A DNA stretch of 64,000 bases from Echiichthys vipera. Taxonomy: Eukaryota > Chordata > Actinopteri > Perciformes > Trachinidae. The notes under the pieces are model-generated. The model saw only the letters and a program-made list of their open reading frames with translations. It searched no databases and was not told where the DNA came from. Below, one piece after another: positions 1 through 8,416 of this stretch (position 1 is the stretch's first letter; every line of letters starts with the position of its first letter). A program made the translations under genes and the position numbers. The DNA is taken from NCBI GenBank assembly GCA_963691815.1, contig OY829666.1, positions 124,001-188,000 of the forward strand. The letters are read 5' to 3'.

Positions 1-247
1 TGCAGACAGAAACAGAAATAAGAAATGAGAACACTGCATTCTGTGTTACCAGTGAATAATAAATTAACACAATACATACAGTGCTCTTACATGTTGGCCT
101 TCAAAGAAAACTGCTACAGCATAATACTACTCAGGACCTGTGTCCCCAAATTAGTCCAAGTCAATTTATAAAAACTGTATATGTGATAGTTTCTTGAGGG
201 CTCTAGAAGGTAACAATAAATACTTGTTATGAATTAAGAAATACCTA

Positions 248-394
248 TAGACCTTTTCAAAGATGTAAACTTAAACATTCCACAACAGTCCTAGTTTATT
301 TCCTGTTGCAGTGTATGTGAATGACACCAGCTGTCAGGAAGTAAACAAGGAACAAGGCTGTTGCCTAGCAATGGAATTCCGTTGAAAAGGTCTA
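248..394. mobile_element. Short inverted-repeat element (MITE-like)
   Basis: The ends are a 13-bp perfect inverted repeat: TAGACCTTTTCAA at the left and its complement TTGAAAAGGTCTA at the right, enclosing about 120 bp with no coding potential. An internal stretch (about 335-380, containing GGCTGTTGCCTAGCA) reappears in reverse complement at about 8090-8125, so this is a dispersed repeat and not a chance palindrome. Size and structure fit a non-autonomous DNA transposon. No target duplication longer than TA is clear, so the superfamily is left open. Confidence 0.6.
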
Positions 395-1101
395 TTGAAA
401 ACAAAATACGTTAGGTGGTATATTAACAAATGCATTCTTCCTTAAAACATGCACAAATAGTCACAAACATAGTAAATAGGTCACATATTTGACGGTACAC
501 CTGTTTTGTCTGTCCTCTACCGTGTCTTATGTATTCCTGACTTTGCACCTGTACATGTCTTTACGTAATCTAGGGTGTCTAAAAATATATTTGAATCTCA
601 ACTAGACAGCCTGATTAAAAGAAAAGATTAAATATAAAATACATATCATTTTAGCTTACCATTCCATGTAACGTAAGACTAATTGGGAGCGTGTAAACGC
701 ATATAACGTTAAACACCTAAAACAATAACGATGAGCGATCTCTTTCAATTAATATTAGCTATTGTGAAAACGGATATTTATACAAATCATCATCAAAGTT
801 AAATATCACGTTAGCGGTTGTCCGCGCTAGCTGACTAGCTTGCTTAGTTAAATGAATGTTAACTGAGCTCTTAAAACATTATACAGCCGATAATAATCTA
901 GTTTCTATTACATTAATAGGCGGTGAAAGGACAAAGAATGCAATGATTTACACATTTGATCGTTCTCAAATAGTTTTATTTTATTACTAGCTACTTACCT
1001 TTAATAGTCCGTGTGTCAAGTGATGAAAAAGGATGTAATCAAATAGACCCACAATGCACCATGGACACATGCGAAAAGAGGCATACGTCCTGCCTACGTT
1101 C
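395..1101. other. Non-coding stretch, nothing recognised
   Basis: AT-rich sequence with no convincing exon, RNA gene or long repeat. Stop codons are frequent in all frames. It ends where the fold-back repeat begins. Confidence 0.5.
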
Positions 1102-1276
1102 AAACCTGACGCAGGGGGCTTTCAACTCATTTAAGGACTTCAAAAAACTTCAGATATGGACGTTTAAGGAGAGCCCAAAACTTCAGATGTGGACGTTAAA
1201 GGATAGCCCTAAGCTTCAAATATCGCCTCGGACGGGCTTACATTGGAATGAGTTGAAAGCCCTCTGCGTCAGGTTT
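1102..1276. repeat. Fold-back repeat A (core shared with the satellite edge)
   Basis: Two inverted arms (1102-1130 and 1248-1276) share the core GCAGGGGGCTTTCAACTC with one difference and enclose about 117 bp. The same core occurs as another inverted pair at 11023-11045 and 11120-11142, directly beside the large tandem array. Similarity extends past the core: GATATTTGAAG and a CTCCTTAAAC-type motif are found next to both copies, at about 1210 and 1285 (complement) and at about 10906 and 11003. This implies a dispersed repeat family with inverted ends. I do not recognise the family. It directly adjoins the 3' remnant of the LINE. Confidence 0.6.
1143..1218. repeat. 33-bp tandem repeat inside fold-back A
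   Basis: About 2.3 copies of a 33-bp unit (CTTCAGATATGGACG ... GAGAGCCCAAAA), copies differing by a few bases. In one frame it reads as an 11-residue repeat (KLQIWTFKESP, then KLQMWTLKDSP, then KLQIS), but there is no supporting gene context and it is treated as non-coding. Confidence 0.6.
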
Positions 1277-1296
1277 GTACGTTTAAGGAGACCTTT

Positions 1297-1643
1297 TTAG
1301 TCCGTAACTAACGCCAAAGGCCCTGACCAATCTTCAGTATTTGACGCGTTGGGAGTGAGACTGTGTTGCTCAGACACCGCCACCAAAGAGTCCAGTTTGA
1401 CCCCCATGACGGAGCCAGCCTTCCTGATGATCTTACCGATCCTCTTGGCGTCTACTGCCCTCAGTCTGCTGCCCCAGCACACAACAGCAAAGAAGATGGC
1501 ACTGGCTACCACCGACTGATAGAACATCCTCAGCATGGTGTTACATACATTGAATGACCAGAGCCTCCTCAGGAAATAGAGACGACTCTGGCCCTTCTTG
1601 TAAACAGCCTCAGTGTTCTTGGACCAGTCCAGTTTGTTGTCGA
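1297..1643 (-). pseudogene. LINE ORF2 C-terminal fragment (Rex1/Babar-like), 3' piece
   Basis: On the minus strand this continues the reverse-transcriptase reading frame of 3988-4400, interrupted by the transposon at 1644-3987. It starts with DNKLDWSKNTEAVYKKG and runs through LYFLRRLWSFN, MLRMFYQSVVAS and a CWG motif to RKAGSVMGVKLDSLV. That order is characteristic of the region just after the reverse-transcriptase domain in CR1/L2-clade fish LINEs such as Rex1. After about SEQH the frame departs from the family and stops at 1297-1299, so the true C-terminus is lost. The element is a dead, 5'-truncated copy. Assignment to Rex1/Babar is from recalled family motifs, not a search. Confidence 0.75.
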
Positions 1644-1796
1644 GGGGCCTGTTTCACAAAGCAGGTTTAGTGAAAACTCTGAGTCTGTTAACCCTGAAAT
1701 GAGGGAAACTCTGAGTCTTCCGTTTCACAAAGGGAGGTAACTCAAACCAGAGACAGAGGGGTAACTCTAGCCTGTTTCACAAAGAGAGGTAACTTA

Positions 1797-2388
1797 GGGC
1801 GTGATCACACTGTCCTCCCGGACCACGACCCGGACTTTAGGGTACTTGTCCCCCCTCCCTCTCCCCCCCGCGCCCCAGCCCCGTTTGTACTCACACTACC
1901 TGGGCCTCGGCCAATGCTTCTTGCTGTCCATACGCCTTCAAGCCGTAACACGTCACACGCATTGATCGCGTGTGTGTGGCTTTGTTTACAAATCTTTCCG
2001 TAGACCTCTGAGTTTTTGTGCGTCTTGTCGACTGTTTATGAATATTTTCATCCGACCAAATCTGCAGTAAACACAACGTGAACCTTTCACCGCCATTGTT
2101 GTTGTTGTTAAATGTCCGCGCATGGTCCGTCCTTCTATTTACATGTCCGAACAGGCGGACATAACGCTACTGCCGTAGGGCTCGTGCTCGTGCTCGTACA
2201 TGTGCGCATGCTCGTGCTCGTACATGTGCAAACGGCTCCGCTAAAGCCCACCTATTTCAAGCGGGCCGTGGAGGGCCAGCTGGCCGCAGTTGAGCGCGGA
2301 GCGGGTGCGCTCACACTACTTAAAGGTACTAGACTTTAGCTGAAAAACCGGTTTTGGCCGCGGCCAAAAGGATAGTGTGATCACGCTC
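1797..2388. mobile_element. Nested Harbinger-like non-autonomous element, copy A
   Basis: The ends are inverted repeats: GGGCGTGATCACACTGTCC at the left, and the complement of GAGCGTGATCACACTATCC at the right. Flanks are TTA (left) and TTC (right), close to the TWA target duplication typical of PIF/Harbinger. The interior matches the element at 4465-5039 in reverse orientation, including a GTTGTT triplet run, CTGCAGATTTGGTCG and the GC-rich subterminal part. It lies inside the larger Harbinger element, so it inserted later. A short CTCGTGCTCGTACATGTGC duplication at about 2184-2229 is specific to this copy. Confidence 0.75.
1985..2076 (-). pseudogene. SANT/MYB-like exon remnant in copy A
   Basis: The minus strand reads CLLQIWSDENIHKQ, followed by basic residues. 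This resembles the first helix of the trihelix/Myb-SANT-like DNA-binding domain that accompanies PIF/Harbinger transposases (pattern W-x-x-x-E-V-x-x-L-L-x-I-W). The upstream W...EV part is missing here: relative to copy B about 19 bp are deleted between the AAAGGTTCACG and GTGTTTACTGC motifs. Function is inferred from motif resemblance only. Confidence 0.45.
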
Positions 2389-2638
2389 TTCACCTCTCGG
2401 TCAGTTACCATGGTAACATGCTCTCTGAAACTAACCTGGTCGGGACCAGGTTTTTCTCGGAAAACCTTGAGTTTCTCTCTGTCTCCGCCCTCTTTCCGCC
2501 ACACACAGTGTTTGATTTCCTCATTCATTCAGTCAGCACGCGAGTTTTGGCGTAGTATAGTTCTGTCTATTTTTTCAGAAAATCATTGCAAAAATCAGAC
2601 ATTAGAAGTAATATTAGGTGGTGACTATTTCCACAACC

Positions 2639-2860
2639 ATGGCGTGTCCTTTTGATAACGATCCCGTGGATGAAGGTGCAGCATAACTGCACAGAGAATT
2701 AAATATTTGTCTGGAGATGATTATCAAACTATTGATTATAGATGTTCTTGCATTTCCAGGCAATTCTGTTTTTGAGCGGTACCGTTTCATATCACAGCAG
2801 ATATTCTGTGTTGCGCTGCGGTTTTTTGCAAACGGGAGTTTTTGTATACAACGTATAAAA
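2639..2860 (+). pseudogene. HARBI1-like transposase N-terminal fragment, first copy
   Basis: Begins with an ATG and MACPFDNDPVDEG, the start typical of fish HARBI1-like (DDE_Tnp_4) transposases, followed by an in-frame TAA two codons later. Downstream, in other frames, are recognisable pieces: VFERYRF (about 2770) and a VALRFFANGSFLYN-type stretch (about 2812-2850), in the order expected for the N-terminal third of the transposase. Stops and frame changes make it non-functional. The segment from about 2608 is repeated about 278 bp downstream, an internal duplication of the element. Confidence 0.65.
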
Positions 2861-2916
2861 ATCATTCAGTAGGCCTACATTAGAAGTTATATTAGGTGGT
2901 GAATATTTACACTACC

Positions 2917-3385
2917 ATGGCATGTCCTTTTGATAACGATCCCGTGGATGAAGGTGACGCATTTCGCAAAGAGAATTAAATATTGGTCGGGAGATGATTA
3001 TCAGACCGCGCATAGACGTCCTTAATATACTGCAGCCATAATTACAAAATGAATGAAATGGATCTTTTGAGCAAGTTGAATGTATTTGACTTAGCGTTTC
3101 TAAATATAATCCCAGCTTTTCTTGCAATTCATAGGTTCAAAAGTGTGTGCTTTTAATTGGGTTACCGGTATATAAACTACTCCTATATAGCCTTCTGATC
3201 CAGAATATCACCTATAATGCGAGGGGGCTGAATACGGCCAACACCGTTTCATGTCACAGTCCATCTCATCCCTCCTTACATTTCCAACATTAACAACCAG
3301 TAATGCTCTCACATCACAGCAGATATTGTGTGTTGCGCTGCGTTTTTTTTGCAAATGGGAGTATTTTATACAACATTGATATGTT
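2917..3385 (+). pseudogene. HARBI1-like transposase N-terminal fragment, second copy
   Basis: A second ATG followed by MACPFDNDPVDEG lies 278 bp after the first. The frame closes after about 20 codons. Further on, about 3240-3370, one frame reads RFMSQSI and then ALTSQQILCVALRFF, the conserved stretch before the transposase catalytic region. An eight-T run then shifts the frame at the following AN-G motif. The catalytic DDE part is not found in the element, so it was lost by deletion. Confidence 0.65.
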
Positions 3386-3626
3386 GTATAAAAAACAGCC
3401 ACTTACGGTAATATTTACTTTACGATGTAAAACATGCTCAAAATGAGGCGTCACCATGAGACTGTGCTGAGGTTTTACCTGTTTGAAAAATGTTTTTATG
3501 TTTCATCTTAAGCTGCGCTTCTCCCCCGCGGGGTTGCACTTAAATGAAATAAATTAATAGGCTCCCACTCAAGCAGTTCCCCCTGCGATATTACTGTGAT
3601 TGCAACAGGACTACATTTAAACTTAC

Positions 3627-3772
3627 GCACTGACCCGAGCAGCAATGTCCTCCCGCACCGTTTCCCTCTCTTTTGCTGCTGCAGCGGTGTAAACCTGCTC
3701 AAACTCTCCGTATCAGCGCATTAATATTTCCATTTCCAGTTGTAGCGTAGCCCTTCGCTTCCCCGTCTCCAT
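3627..3772 (-). pseudogene. Harbinger MYB-like protein, first exon remnant
   Basis: From an ATG at 3772 (minus) the frame reads METGKRRATLQLEMEILM, a stop, then YGEFEQVYTAAAAKERE and TVREDIAARVSA, ending at a good splice donor (GTAAGT, complement of 3621-3626). The layout, a basic start, a helix with L-E-x-E-x-L, then an R-E-x-x-x-x-x-I-A-x-R-V helix, resembles the Myb/SANT-like protein encoded by PIF/Harbinger elements. One nonsense codon (codon 19) breaks it. Its position opposite the transposase fits the known two-gene plan. Confidence 0.55.
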
Positions 3773-3987
3773 GGTGACTCGTCGAATCAGGGCTCCATTG
3801 ATGCTGTCTTTTTTTTACTTGTGGTGCACGCGCTTAACTCCAGGTCAAACTACTCTGAGTTGATCAACCTAACGCAAATCTGCTGTTCTGGAACCGAAAA
3901 CTCAGAGTTTCCTATCTCAGAGTAGATCAACTCAGAGTTCAGGGTTAGACTCAGAGTTTTTTGAACCTGCTTTGTGAAACAGGCCCC

Positions 3988-4400
3988 AGGTATACTCCAA
4001 GGTATTTGTAATCCTGGACAACATCCGCAGTCACGCCGTTGATGGAGATGGATGTGGGGGCATATTTACTCCTGCGGAAATCCACCACTAGCTCCTTAGT
4101 CTTGGTGGCGTTTAGAACCAGGTGATTAGCTGCACACCAGTCAACAAAGGAGTCCACAACGCCCCTGTATTCCTCCTCCTTTCCCTCACTGACACAGCCA
4201 ACAATTGCAGAATCTTCAGCAAACTTCTGCAGGTGGCAGGACTCAGAGAGGAACTGAAAGTCTGAGGTGTACAGGGTGAACAGAAATGGGGAAAGAACAG
4301 TTCCCTGTGGAGCTCCAGTGCTGCTGACCACAGTGTCAGACACTCCGTCCTGCAATCTGACATACTGTGGTCGACCCGTCAAGTAACTGAAGTGAACTGA
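3988..4400 (-). pseudogene. LINE reverse-transcriptase fragment (Rex1/Babar-like), 5' piece
   Basis: The minus-strand frame runs from YLTGRPQYVRL through STGAPQGTVLSPFLFTLYTSD (palm region) and KFAEDSAIVG to DWCAANHLVLNATKTKELVV and DFRR. It ends in YKYLGVYL at the Harbinger insertion. These are motifs of the CR1/L2-clade reverse transcriptase. The catalytic F-A-D-D box reads F-A-E-D, so the first aspartate is replaced. The fingers part and everything upstream are absent, as usual for 5'-truncated LINEs. The frame continues in 1297-1643. The 5' border is approximate. Confidence 0.85.
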
Positions 4401-4464
4401 ATTCTCGATTTACTGTACCACTCCCAATTGTCTTGTCTTGTTGTCTTGTTTTCACTCTACCTAA

Positions 4465-5039
4465 GGGCGCACTCACACTGTCCTTCCGCACCGGGCCAAA
4501 ACTGTTTTTTCGGCTAAAGCCTAGTGCGTTTGACCAGTGTGAGTGCAACCGCTCCGGGTATAACTGCGGCCAGTGGGCCGTCCACAGCCCGCCTGAGAGA
4601 GGTGGGCTTTTGTAGAGCCCGTTTGAACATGTACGAGCCAAGCACGATGCCTACGGCGGTTCTTACATCATTTATGTGCGCCTGTTCGGACATAGTAAAT
4701 AGAAGGACGGACCATGCGCGGACATTTAACAACAACAACAATGGCGGCAAAAGGTTCACGGTGGTGTGATGCGGAGGTGGAGTGTTTACTGCAGATTTGG
4801 TCGATGAAAATATTCAAAAACAGTCGACAAGATGCACAAAAACTCTGAGGTCTATGGAAAGATTTGTAAACAAAGAGACACATGGCAATGACGTCAATCA
4901 ATGCATGTGACATGTGAAGCATTTGCGCGAGGCCCAGGCAGTGTGAGTACAAACGGGCCTGGGGCGCGGGGGGAGAGGGAGGGGGGACAAGTACCCTAAA
5001 GCCCGAGGCGCGGTGCGGAGGGACAGTGTGAGTGCGCCC
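4465..5039. mobile_element. Harbinger-like non-autonomous element, copy B
   Basis: Terminal inverted repeats start GGGCGCACTCACACTGTCC and the right end is the complement. TAA flanks both sides (4462-4464 and 5040-5042), a clean three-base target duplication of TWA type, which is diagnostic of PIF/Harbinger. It is 575 bp, with GC-rich subterminal zones and no transposase. It is inverted relative to copy A at 1797-2388, so together they form a long inverted pair about 2.1 kb apart. Its intact ends make it the better reference copy. Confidence 0.8.
4741..4848 (+). pseudogene. SANT/MYB-like exon remnant in copy B
   Basis: An ATG opens MAAKGSRWCDAEVECLLQIW followed by a basic tail and a TGA after 35 codons. 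The W-x-x-A-E-V-x-x-L-L-x-I-W pattern matches the first helix of trihelix/Myb-SANT-like domains that occur with Harbinger transposases. It may be the 5' end of an ancestral MYB-like gene left after internal deletion. An AAC triplet run precedes the ATG. Too short to be a functional domain. Confidence 0.45.
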
Positions 5040-5042
5040 TAA

Positions 5043-5572
5043 GTCACTGGTGAACAGGGTTATGTACTACTAGATCAGAGCCTGCTGTTATTGCGTATAT
5101 ATAAACACATTGCTATCTATCAATTTTGGATAAAATATCCTGAAAATGAACATTTACATTGCAGGATTAGAATTCGGATGTTGTTCCTTAACGCATATCT
5201 GACGGTCTTTGATATCTTATAGTGTGGTTTTGACCTGCTCTTTATGAAAAGTGTCCTGAGACTACTTCTGTTATGATTAGATACCATGAATAAAATTTAA
5301 TTGGATAGTTTGTAGCGTTAGCTGTGTTTTTAGATATTGAAGCATGTGATGCTTCCCTTGTCTCACACTGAATTGGAATAGCTGTGTTTGTTACCAAGGT
5401 CTTTTGTTTTTTAAATTGCTACTAAAACAGTTTATAGTGACCTCACTCTGAGTCTCAATGTATAGCTTATATGTATAGGTATGAAAGCATAAAATATATT
5501 TGTTATGTATTATGACCTTCCATTTATGTATCCAATTTTCTGTCTTGTGATTTTGTGCCAATTTTGTTTCAG
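5043..5572. other. Intergenic or intronic sequence
   Basis: AT-rich, no recognisable repeat or exon. It ends in a pyrimidine-rich tract and AG (5571-5572), which serve as an acceptor-like site for the next block. Confidence 0.4.
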
Positions 5573-5717
5573 CTCCACAATCGACATCCCATCCTCCTTG
5601 CCATCAGAGCTCCAGATGGGTTTACAGCCGAGTGTGTCTGTCCATGGGAAATGGACACAGAAGATGCCAGGAATGCCCTTATTACAATTAAGAGGATTTA
5701 TGAAAGTCTTCTTAGCG
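5573..5717 (+). CDS. Possible internal exon, product unrecognised
   Basis: A 145-bp block bounded by a good acceptor (ATTTTGTTTCAG) and a donor (GCG then GTAATG). Two frames are open throughout. One reads LHNRHPILLAIRAPDG and later TEDARNALITIKRIYESLL, which looks protein-like and weakly recalls the LLAIRAPxG stretch of E2F4/5, but it leaves phase 1 at the donor. The other (STIDIPSSLPSELQMG and on) ends in phase 0, the phase needed to join the exon at 6048. The GC content and open frames stand out from the flanks. I cannot decide the frame or name the product. Confidence 0.35.
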
Positions 5718-6047
5718 GTAATGTACACAGTGCATGCTATATTTTCAAGACGCCTTTGAAATACTGCCTTGCAACATATTTCTGCATATAGCAAAGCAAA
5801 GTCTTTTTTTCTTTGTTAACATGTGAACAACATGGCTTAGGATGAAAATGCAGACCTGGTTACCCATCAGTCTTTAACTGTGTCCTTCCACAATTTGATG
5901 CAGAATAATGAATCTTGATTGATTCCATAGTGGTATTATGTCTCTTTCATTTGGTACTTACATGTTCAGTTTGTACAGCAAACTGTTTTGTGCTCTAATC
6001 AAGTGTCACACACTTATTGTTCCTTATATCTTTCTTTCTTTTTTAAG

Positions 6048-6091
6048 GACCGTGCCGAGGTGTTGGTGCAGTGGCTGCCTTGCTCTGGATG
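6048..6091 (+). CDS. Short exon encoding part of a chromodomain-like fold
   Basis: A 44-bp block after a long pyrimidine tract and AG (6046-6047), followed by a GTGTGT donor. In phase 0 it encodes DRAEVLVQWLPCSG plus two bases. Spliced to 6748 the reading continues as CSGCGDKWKNSWEPKENV, matching the chromodomain core (L-V-x-W ... W-x-x-S/T-W-E-P-x-E-N). The exact phase match across a 656-bp intron is the main support. The N-terminal chromodomain strand (the usual V-E-x-I-L part) was not found just upstream, so the gene may be incomplete or have another exon. Confidence 0.5.
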
Positions 6092-6747
6092 GTGTGTATG
6101 TTCTTAAGTTTATTTTACTGTAGATGAGGAAAATCCACTAATAAAAATAGTAAAATGTCTTCAACTTTAACTGCAGTTTAATAAGGGTCAGCAAAGTCTG
6201 AGGGTCAAGCAAGTCACATAGCAGTCAAATGTTTTGGGCAGTATTGTGCATTGGACTTGAAATAAATTCACAGTATATAACATAATCAAGAAACCCCCTG
6301 TACATCACTATAATGTGAAATGATTAAAAATTGTATCACCTTATAAAAGTGAACGCCACAATTTTCTCAGTTTTGGCCTGGTGTCTAATGCAATCTAAGA
6401 AAAAAACATTCCTCATAAAACGGCACACAACTGCAAGATTTAACTTGGCCAAAAACATGAAGAAAAAACGATTCATACTGGCAATACATTCTGTGACTAC
6501 CTCCAATGCCAGCTCAGGGGTGTAACAGTTCTGTTGCCCCCATTCCTTCTCCATACCTTTCACACAGACGTTGGGGAGTTTTCTTATACACTGTCTAAAT
6601 ATGATATTGAAAAGCTCATTTTCAAAAAAGAATGCATGCATACCTGTATAATCCATATCTCATTGTAAATAGTACAGTGTCAGTTATATTCTCAAAAATT
6701 ATGAACAATTTGACAGTAATACTTCTTGCTGTGTTTCTGTCTTACAG

Positions 6748-6802
6748 TGGGGACAAATGGAAAAACTCCTGGGAGCCGAAAGAAAATGTTTTGCAAAAAT
6801 AA
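6748..6802 (+). CDS. Terminal exon of the chromodomain-like protein
   Basis: Starts after acceptor CTGTCTTACAG and encodes GDKWKNSWEPKENVLQK followed by TAA (6800-6802). W-K-N-S-W-E-P-K-E-N is the C-terminal signature of a chromodomain, normally used to bind methylated histone tails or, in retroelement integrases, to target insertion. The protein ends right after it, which is unusual for chromodomain regulators but not unknown for small or transposon-derived proteins. A poly(A) signal overlaps the stop codon. Confidence 0.5.
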
Positions 6803-6803
6803 A
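6798..6803 (+). promoter_or_regulatory. Candidate poly(A) signal AATAAA
   Basis: AATAAA overlaps the TAA of the terminal exon by three bases. A 3' end here would give an extremely short 3'UTR. The hexamer is common in AT-rich DNA, so support is weak. Confidence 0.3.
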
Positions 6804-7653
6804 TGTTTTTAAAACACATATACCAGTTACTGGCTGTGTTCTTTCATATACACTTGATTTCTATGATCGTTCAGAACCTTTCAAGAGCGAATTGTAGTAG
6901 TTGCAGTTTCCCAAAAAAAACAACATTTTGTGTTATTTTTACTGTTGACAAATTTAGTGTTCAGTCACCATCTTAAAAACATGAGAAAATGAATGATTTA
7001 CTGAAAAAAGGTGGATGTAAAACAATTATTTTTTGGCTTATTCCCTCACCTTTTCTTAAAGCAGAAATATTTTTCCATCCCCTGGGTTTCTTTCTATGTA
7101 TTATGTATTTGTACGCTGAAGACAATACCCAGACATAAGGAAGAGTACATCCTGTTCACACAGCTAAAAATAAACTTTTGAATGTATTCACAATCACCAT
7201 GATCTACAGGCACCTTATCGATTCATCTGAAATGCTCATTCTTGGCTGGTGTAATAACACCCATAAGGATAAGGTAAGAAGATGCCAGAGAGGGATAACG
7301 TTTTTATCGTAGAATCACTTAGCTCAGACTCATAATTGTTGTCCTTTACTAAGTAAATAATTGGGCTTTTGTTTTTGAATACATTTATGACTTGACATGG
7401 TTTTAAATCATCCTGCAGTCCCATTGGAGAACCGAGGACCCGCCTCCCGGAAGCATTTTTTTCAACAATCTCCTGATAAAGAGTCCTTAATAACTTCACA
7501 ATACGATGGGTTAATGCGATGGCCATCGATTATAATTATTTCTTTCGGATCTGAGAAATATAGTTTTATTTTGTCAGTTTTGGATAACGGAAGGCTACGT
7601 TTTTACCCCCAGCCACCGTTGCGCTTGTTTGGCTTGTGTTAAAGGCGGAAGTG
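6804..7653. other. Non-coding stretch, nothing firm
   Basis: Mostly AT-rich. A slightly GC-richer part at about 7425-7460 and 7600-7660 contains no convincing frame. No repeat family recognised. Confidence 0.4.
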
Positions 7654-7806
7654 GTGTGTTCGAATACTATTATGAGCTGTCCGCCGTGGATGGGCTGCAT
7701 TCCAAACTCAAATTGCCGCCGTTCAGCATGGTGTGTTCGAATACTATTATGAGCTGTCCGCCGTGGATGGGCTGCATTCCAACTCAAATTGCCGCTGGTC
7801 AGCGTC
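7654..7806. repeat. 77-bp direct tandem duplication
   Basis: GTGTGTTCGAATACTATTAT starts at 7654 and again at 7731. The two 76-77-bp copies differ by one indel (CCAAACTC versus CCAACTC) and a few changes at the far end (GCCGTTCAGC versus GCTGGTCAGC). No function seen. Confidence 0.9.
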
Positions 7807-8063
7807 ACTAGCTCTGTTGATGAGACATTTTATAGCCAGTGATTGAAAAATATGAAGTGGCTCATTAATATAGTTTAATATTATATTTTTAAGAATATAT
7901 GGCTGATTATATTTAAAATAAAATCGTATTTTGTATGTGTCTTCCTCAATTAATATTGAACCACATCCGAATCAGAATGGGTTTTTATTATCATATTGTC
8001 ATATTAAAAGGAAAAAGACAAAAAAATAAATAAAAGGTAAATACTAAATAATAGATAACAGGC
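7807..8063. other. AT-rich stretch, nothing recognised
   Basis: Long A/T runs and no coding signal. It leads into a diverged copy of the repeat seen at 248-394. Confidence 0.4.
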
Positions 8064-8240
8064 TATAGACATTTGAATGTAATTCCCGTGCTAGGCAACA
8101 GCCTTGGTCCTTGTTAACTTCCCCAAATTTCAGTCCTGGAGAGCCACTGTCCTGCATGTTTAAGTTTCTCCCTGGTCCAACACACCTGATTCTAATGATG
8201 TGCTCGTTATCAAGCAGCTGAAGCTTGTCACAGGTTTGAA
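8064..8240. repeat. Diverged dispersed repeat, composite
   Basis: The part 8064-8125 (TATAGACATTTGAATG, then CTAGGCAACAGCCTT) is a diverged inverse copy of part of the element at 248-394, including its end motif. It runs into CAGTCCTGGAGAGCCACTGT ... CCAACACACCTGATTCT ... GTTATCAAGCAGCTGAAG, which resembles a very common short interspersed fish repeat recalled from cyprinid and other teleost genomes. The two parts may be one element or one inserted next to the other. Confidence 0.5.
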
Positions 8241-8307
8241 AATCATATAATCTATATATGTAATAATATGTTGCTGAGGATATTTGATCTACATCATCAA
8301 ATAAATC

Positions 8308-8310
<3 letters not shown>

Positions 8311-8343
<33 letters not shown>

Positions 8344-8416
8344 TGAGTGAGTGAGTGAGTGAGTGAGTGAGTGAGTGAGTGAGTCTGTGTGTGTGCGTGC
8401 GCGCGCGTGCGTGCGG
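8311..8416. repeat. Compound microsatellite (GT)n(GAGT)n(GT/GC)n
   Basis: Fifteen GT units (8311-8340), then eleven GAGT units (8341-8384), then an impure GT/GC tract to 8416. On the minus strand it reads as short LTHS peptide repeats in an accidental open frame. Confidence 0.98.

Larger units (their letters stand above)
1644..3987. mobile_element. PIF/Harbinger DNA transposon, degenerate, inserted in the LINE
   Basis: Perfect 24-bp terminal inverted repeats start GGGGCCTGTTTCACAAAGC at the left, with the complement ending at 3987. The host LINE frame (VYLDNKLDW) is restored when the segment is removed, with a 2-3-bp duplication (GAG left, CAG or AG right). Inside are remnants of a HARBI1-like transposase on the plus strand (2639-3385) and a MYB-like exon on the minus strand (3627-3772). 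This two-gene composition is known for PIF/Harbinger elements. The subterminal regions repeat GTTTCACAAAG and ACTCTGAG motifs. A 592-bp element is nested at 1797-2388. Both genes carry stops, so the copy is not autonomous. Confidence 0.85.

Noticed and set aside
1013..1300. 95-codon plus-strand frame with 11-residue repeats
   Set aside because: It spans the fold-back repeat and its 33-bp tandem repeat; no homology or expression signal is recognised.
5573..5717. E2F-family gene
   Set aside because: Only a short LLAIRAPxG stretch resembles E2F4/5. The following residues do not match and the splice phase does not fit the next exon.
8311..8416. Peptide-repeat protein on the minus strand (LTHS repeats)
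   Set aside because: It is a translation of a GAGT/GT microsatellite.
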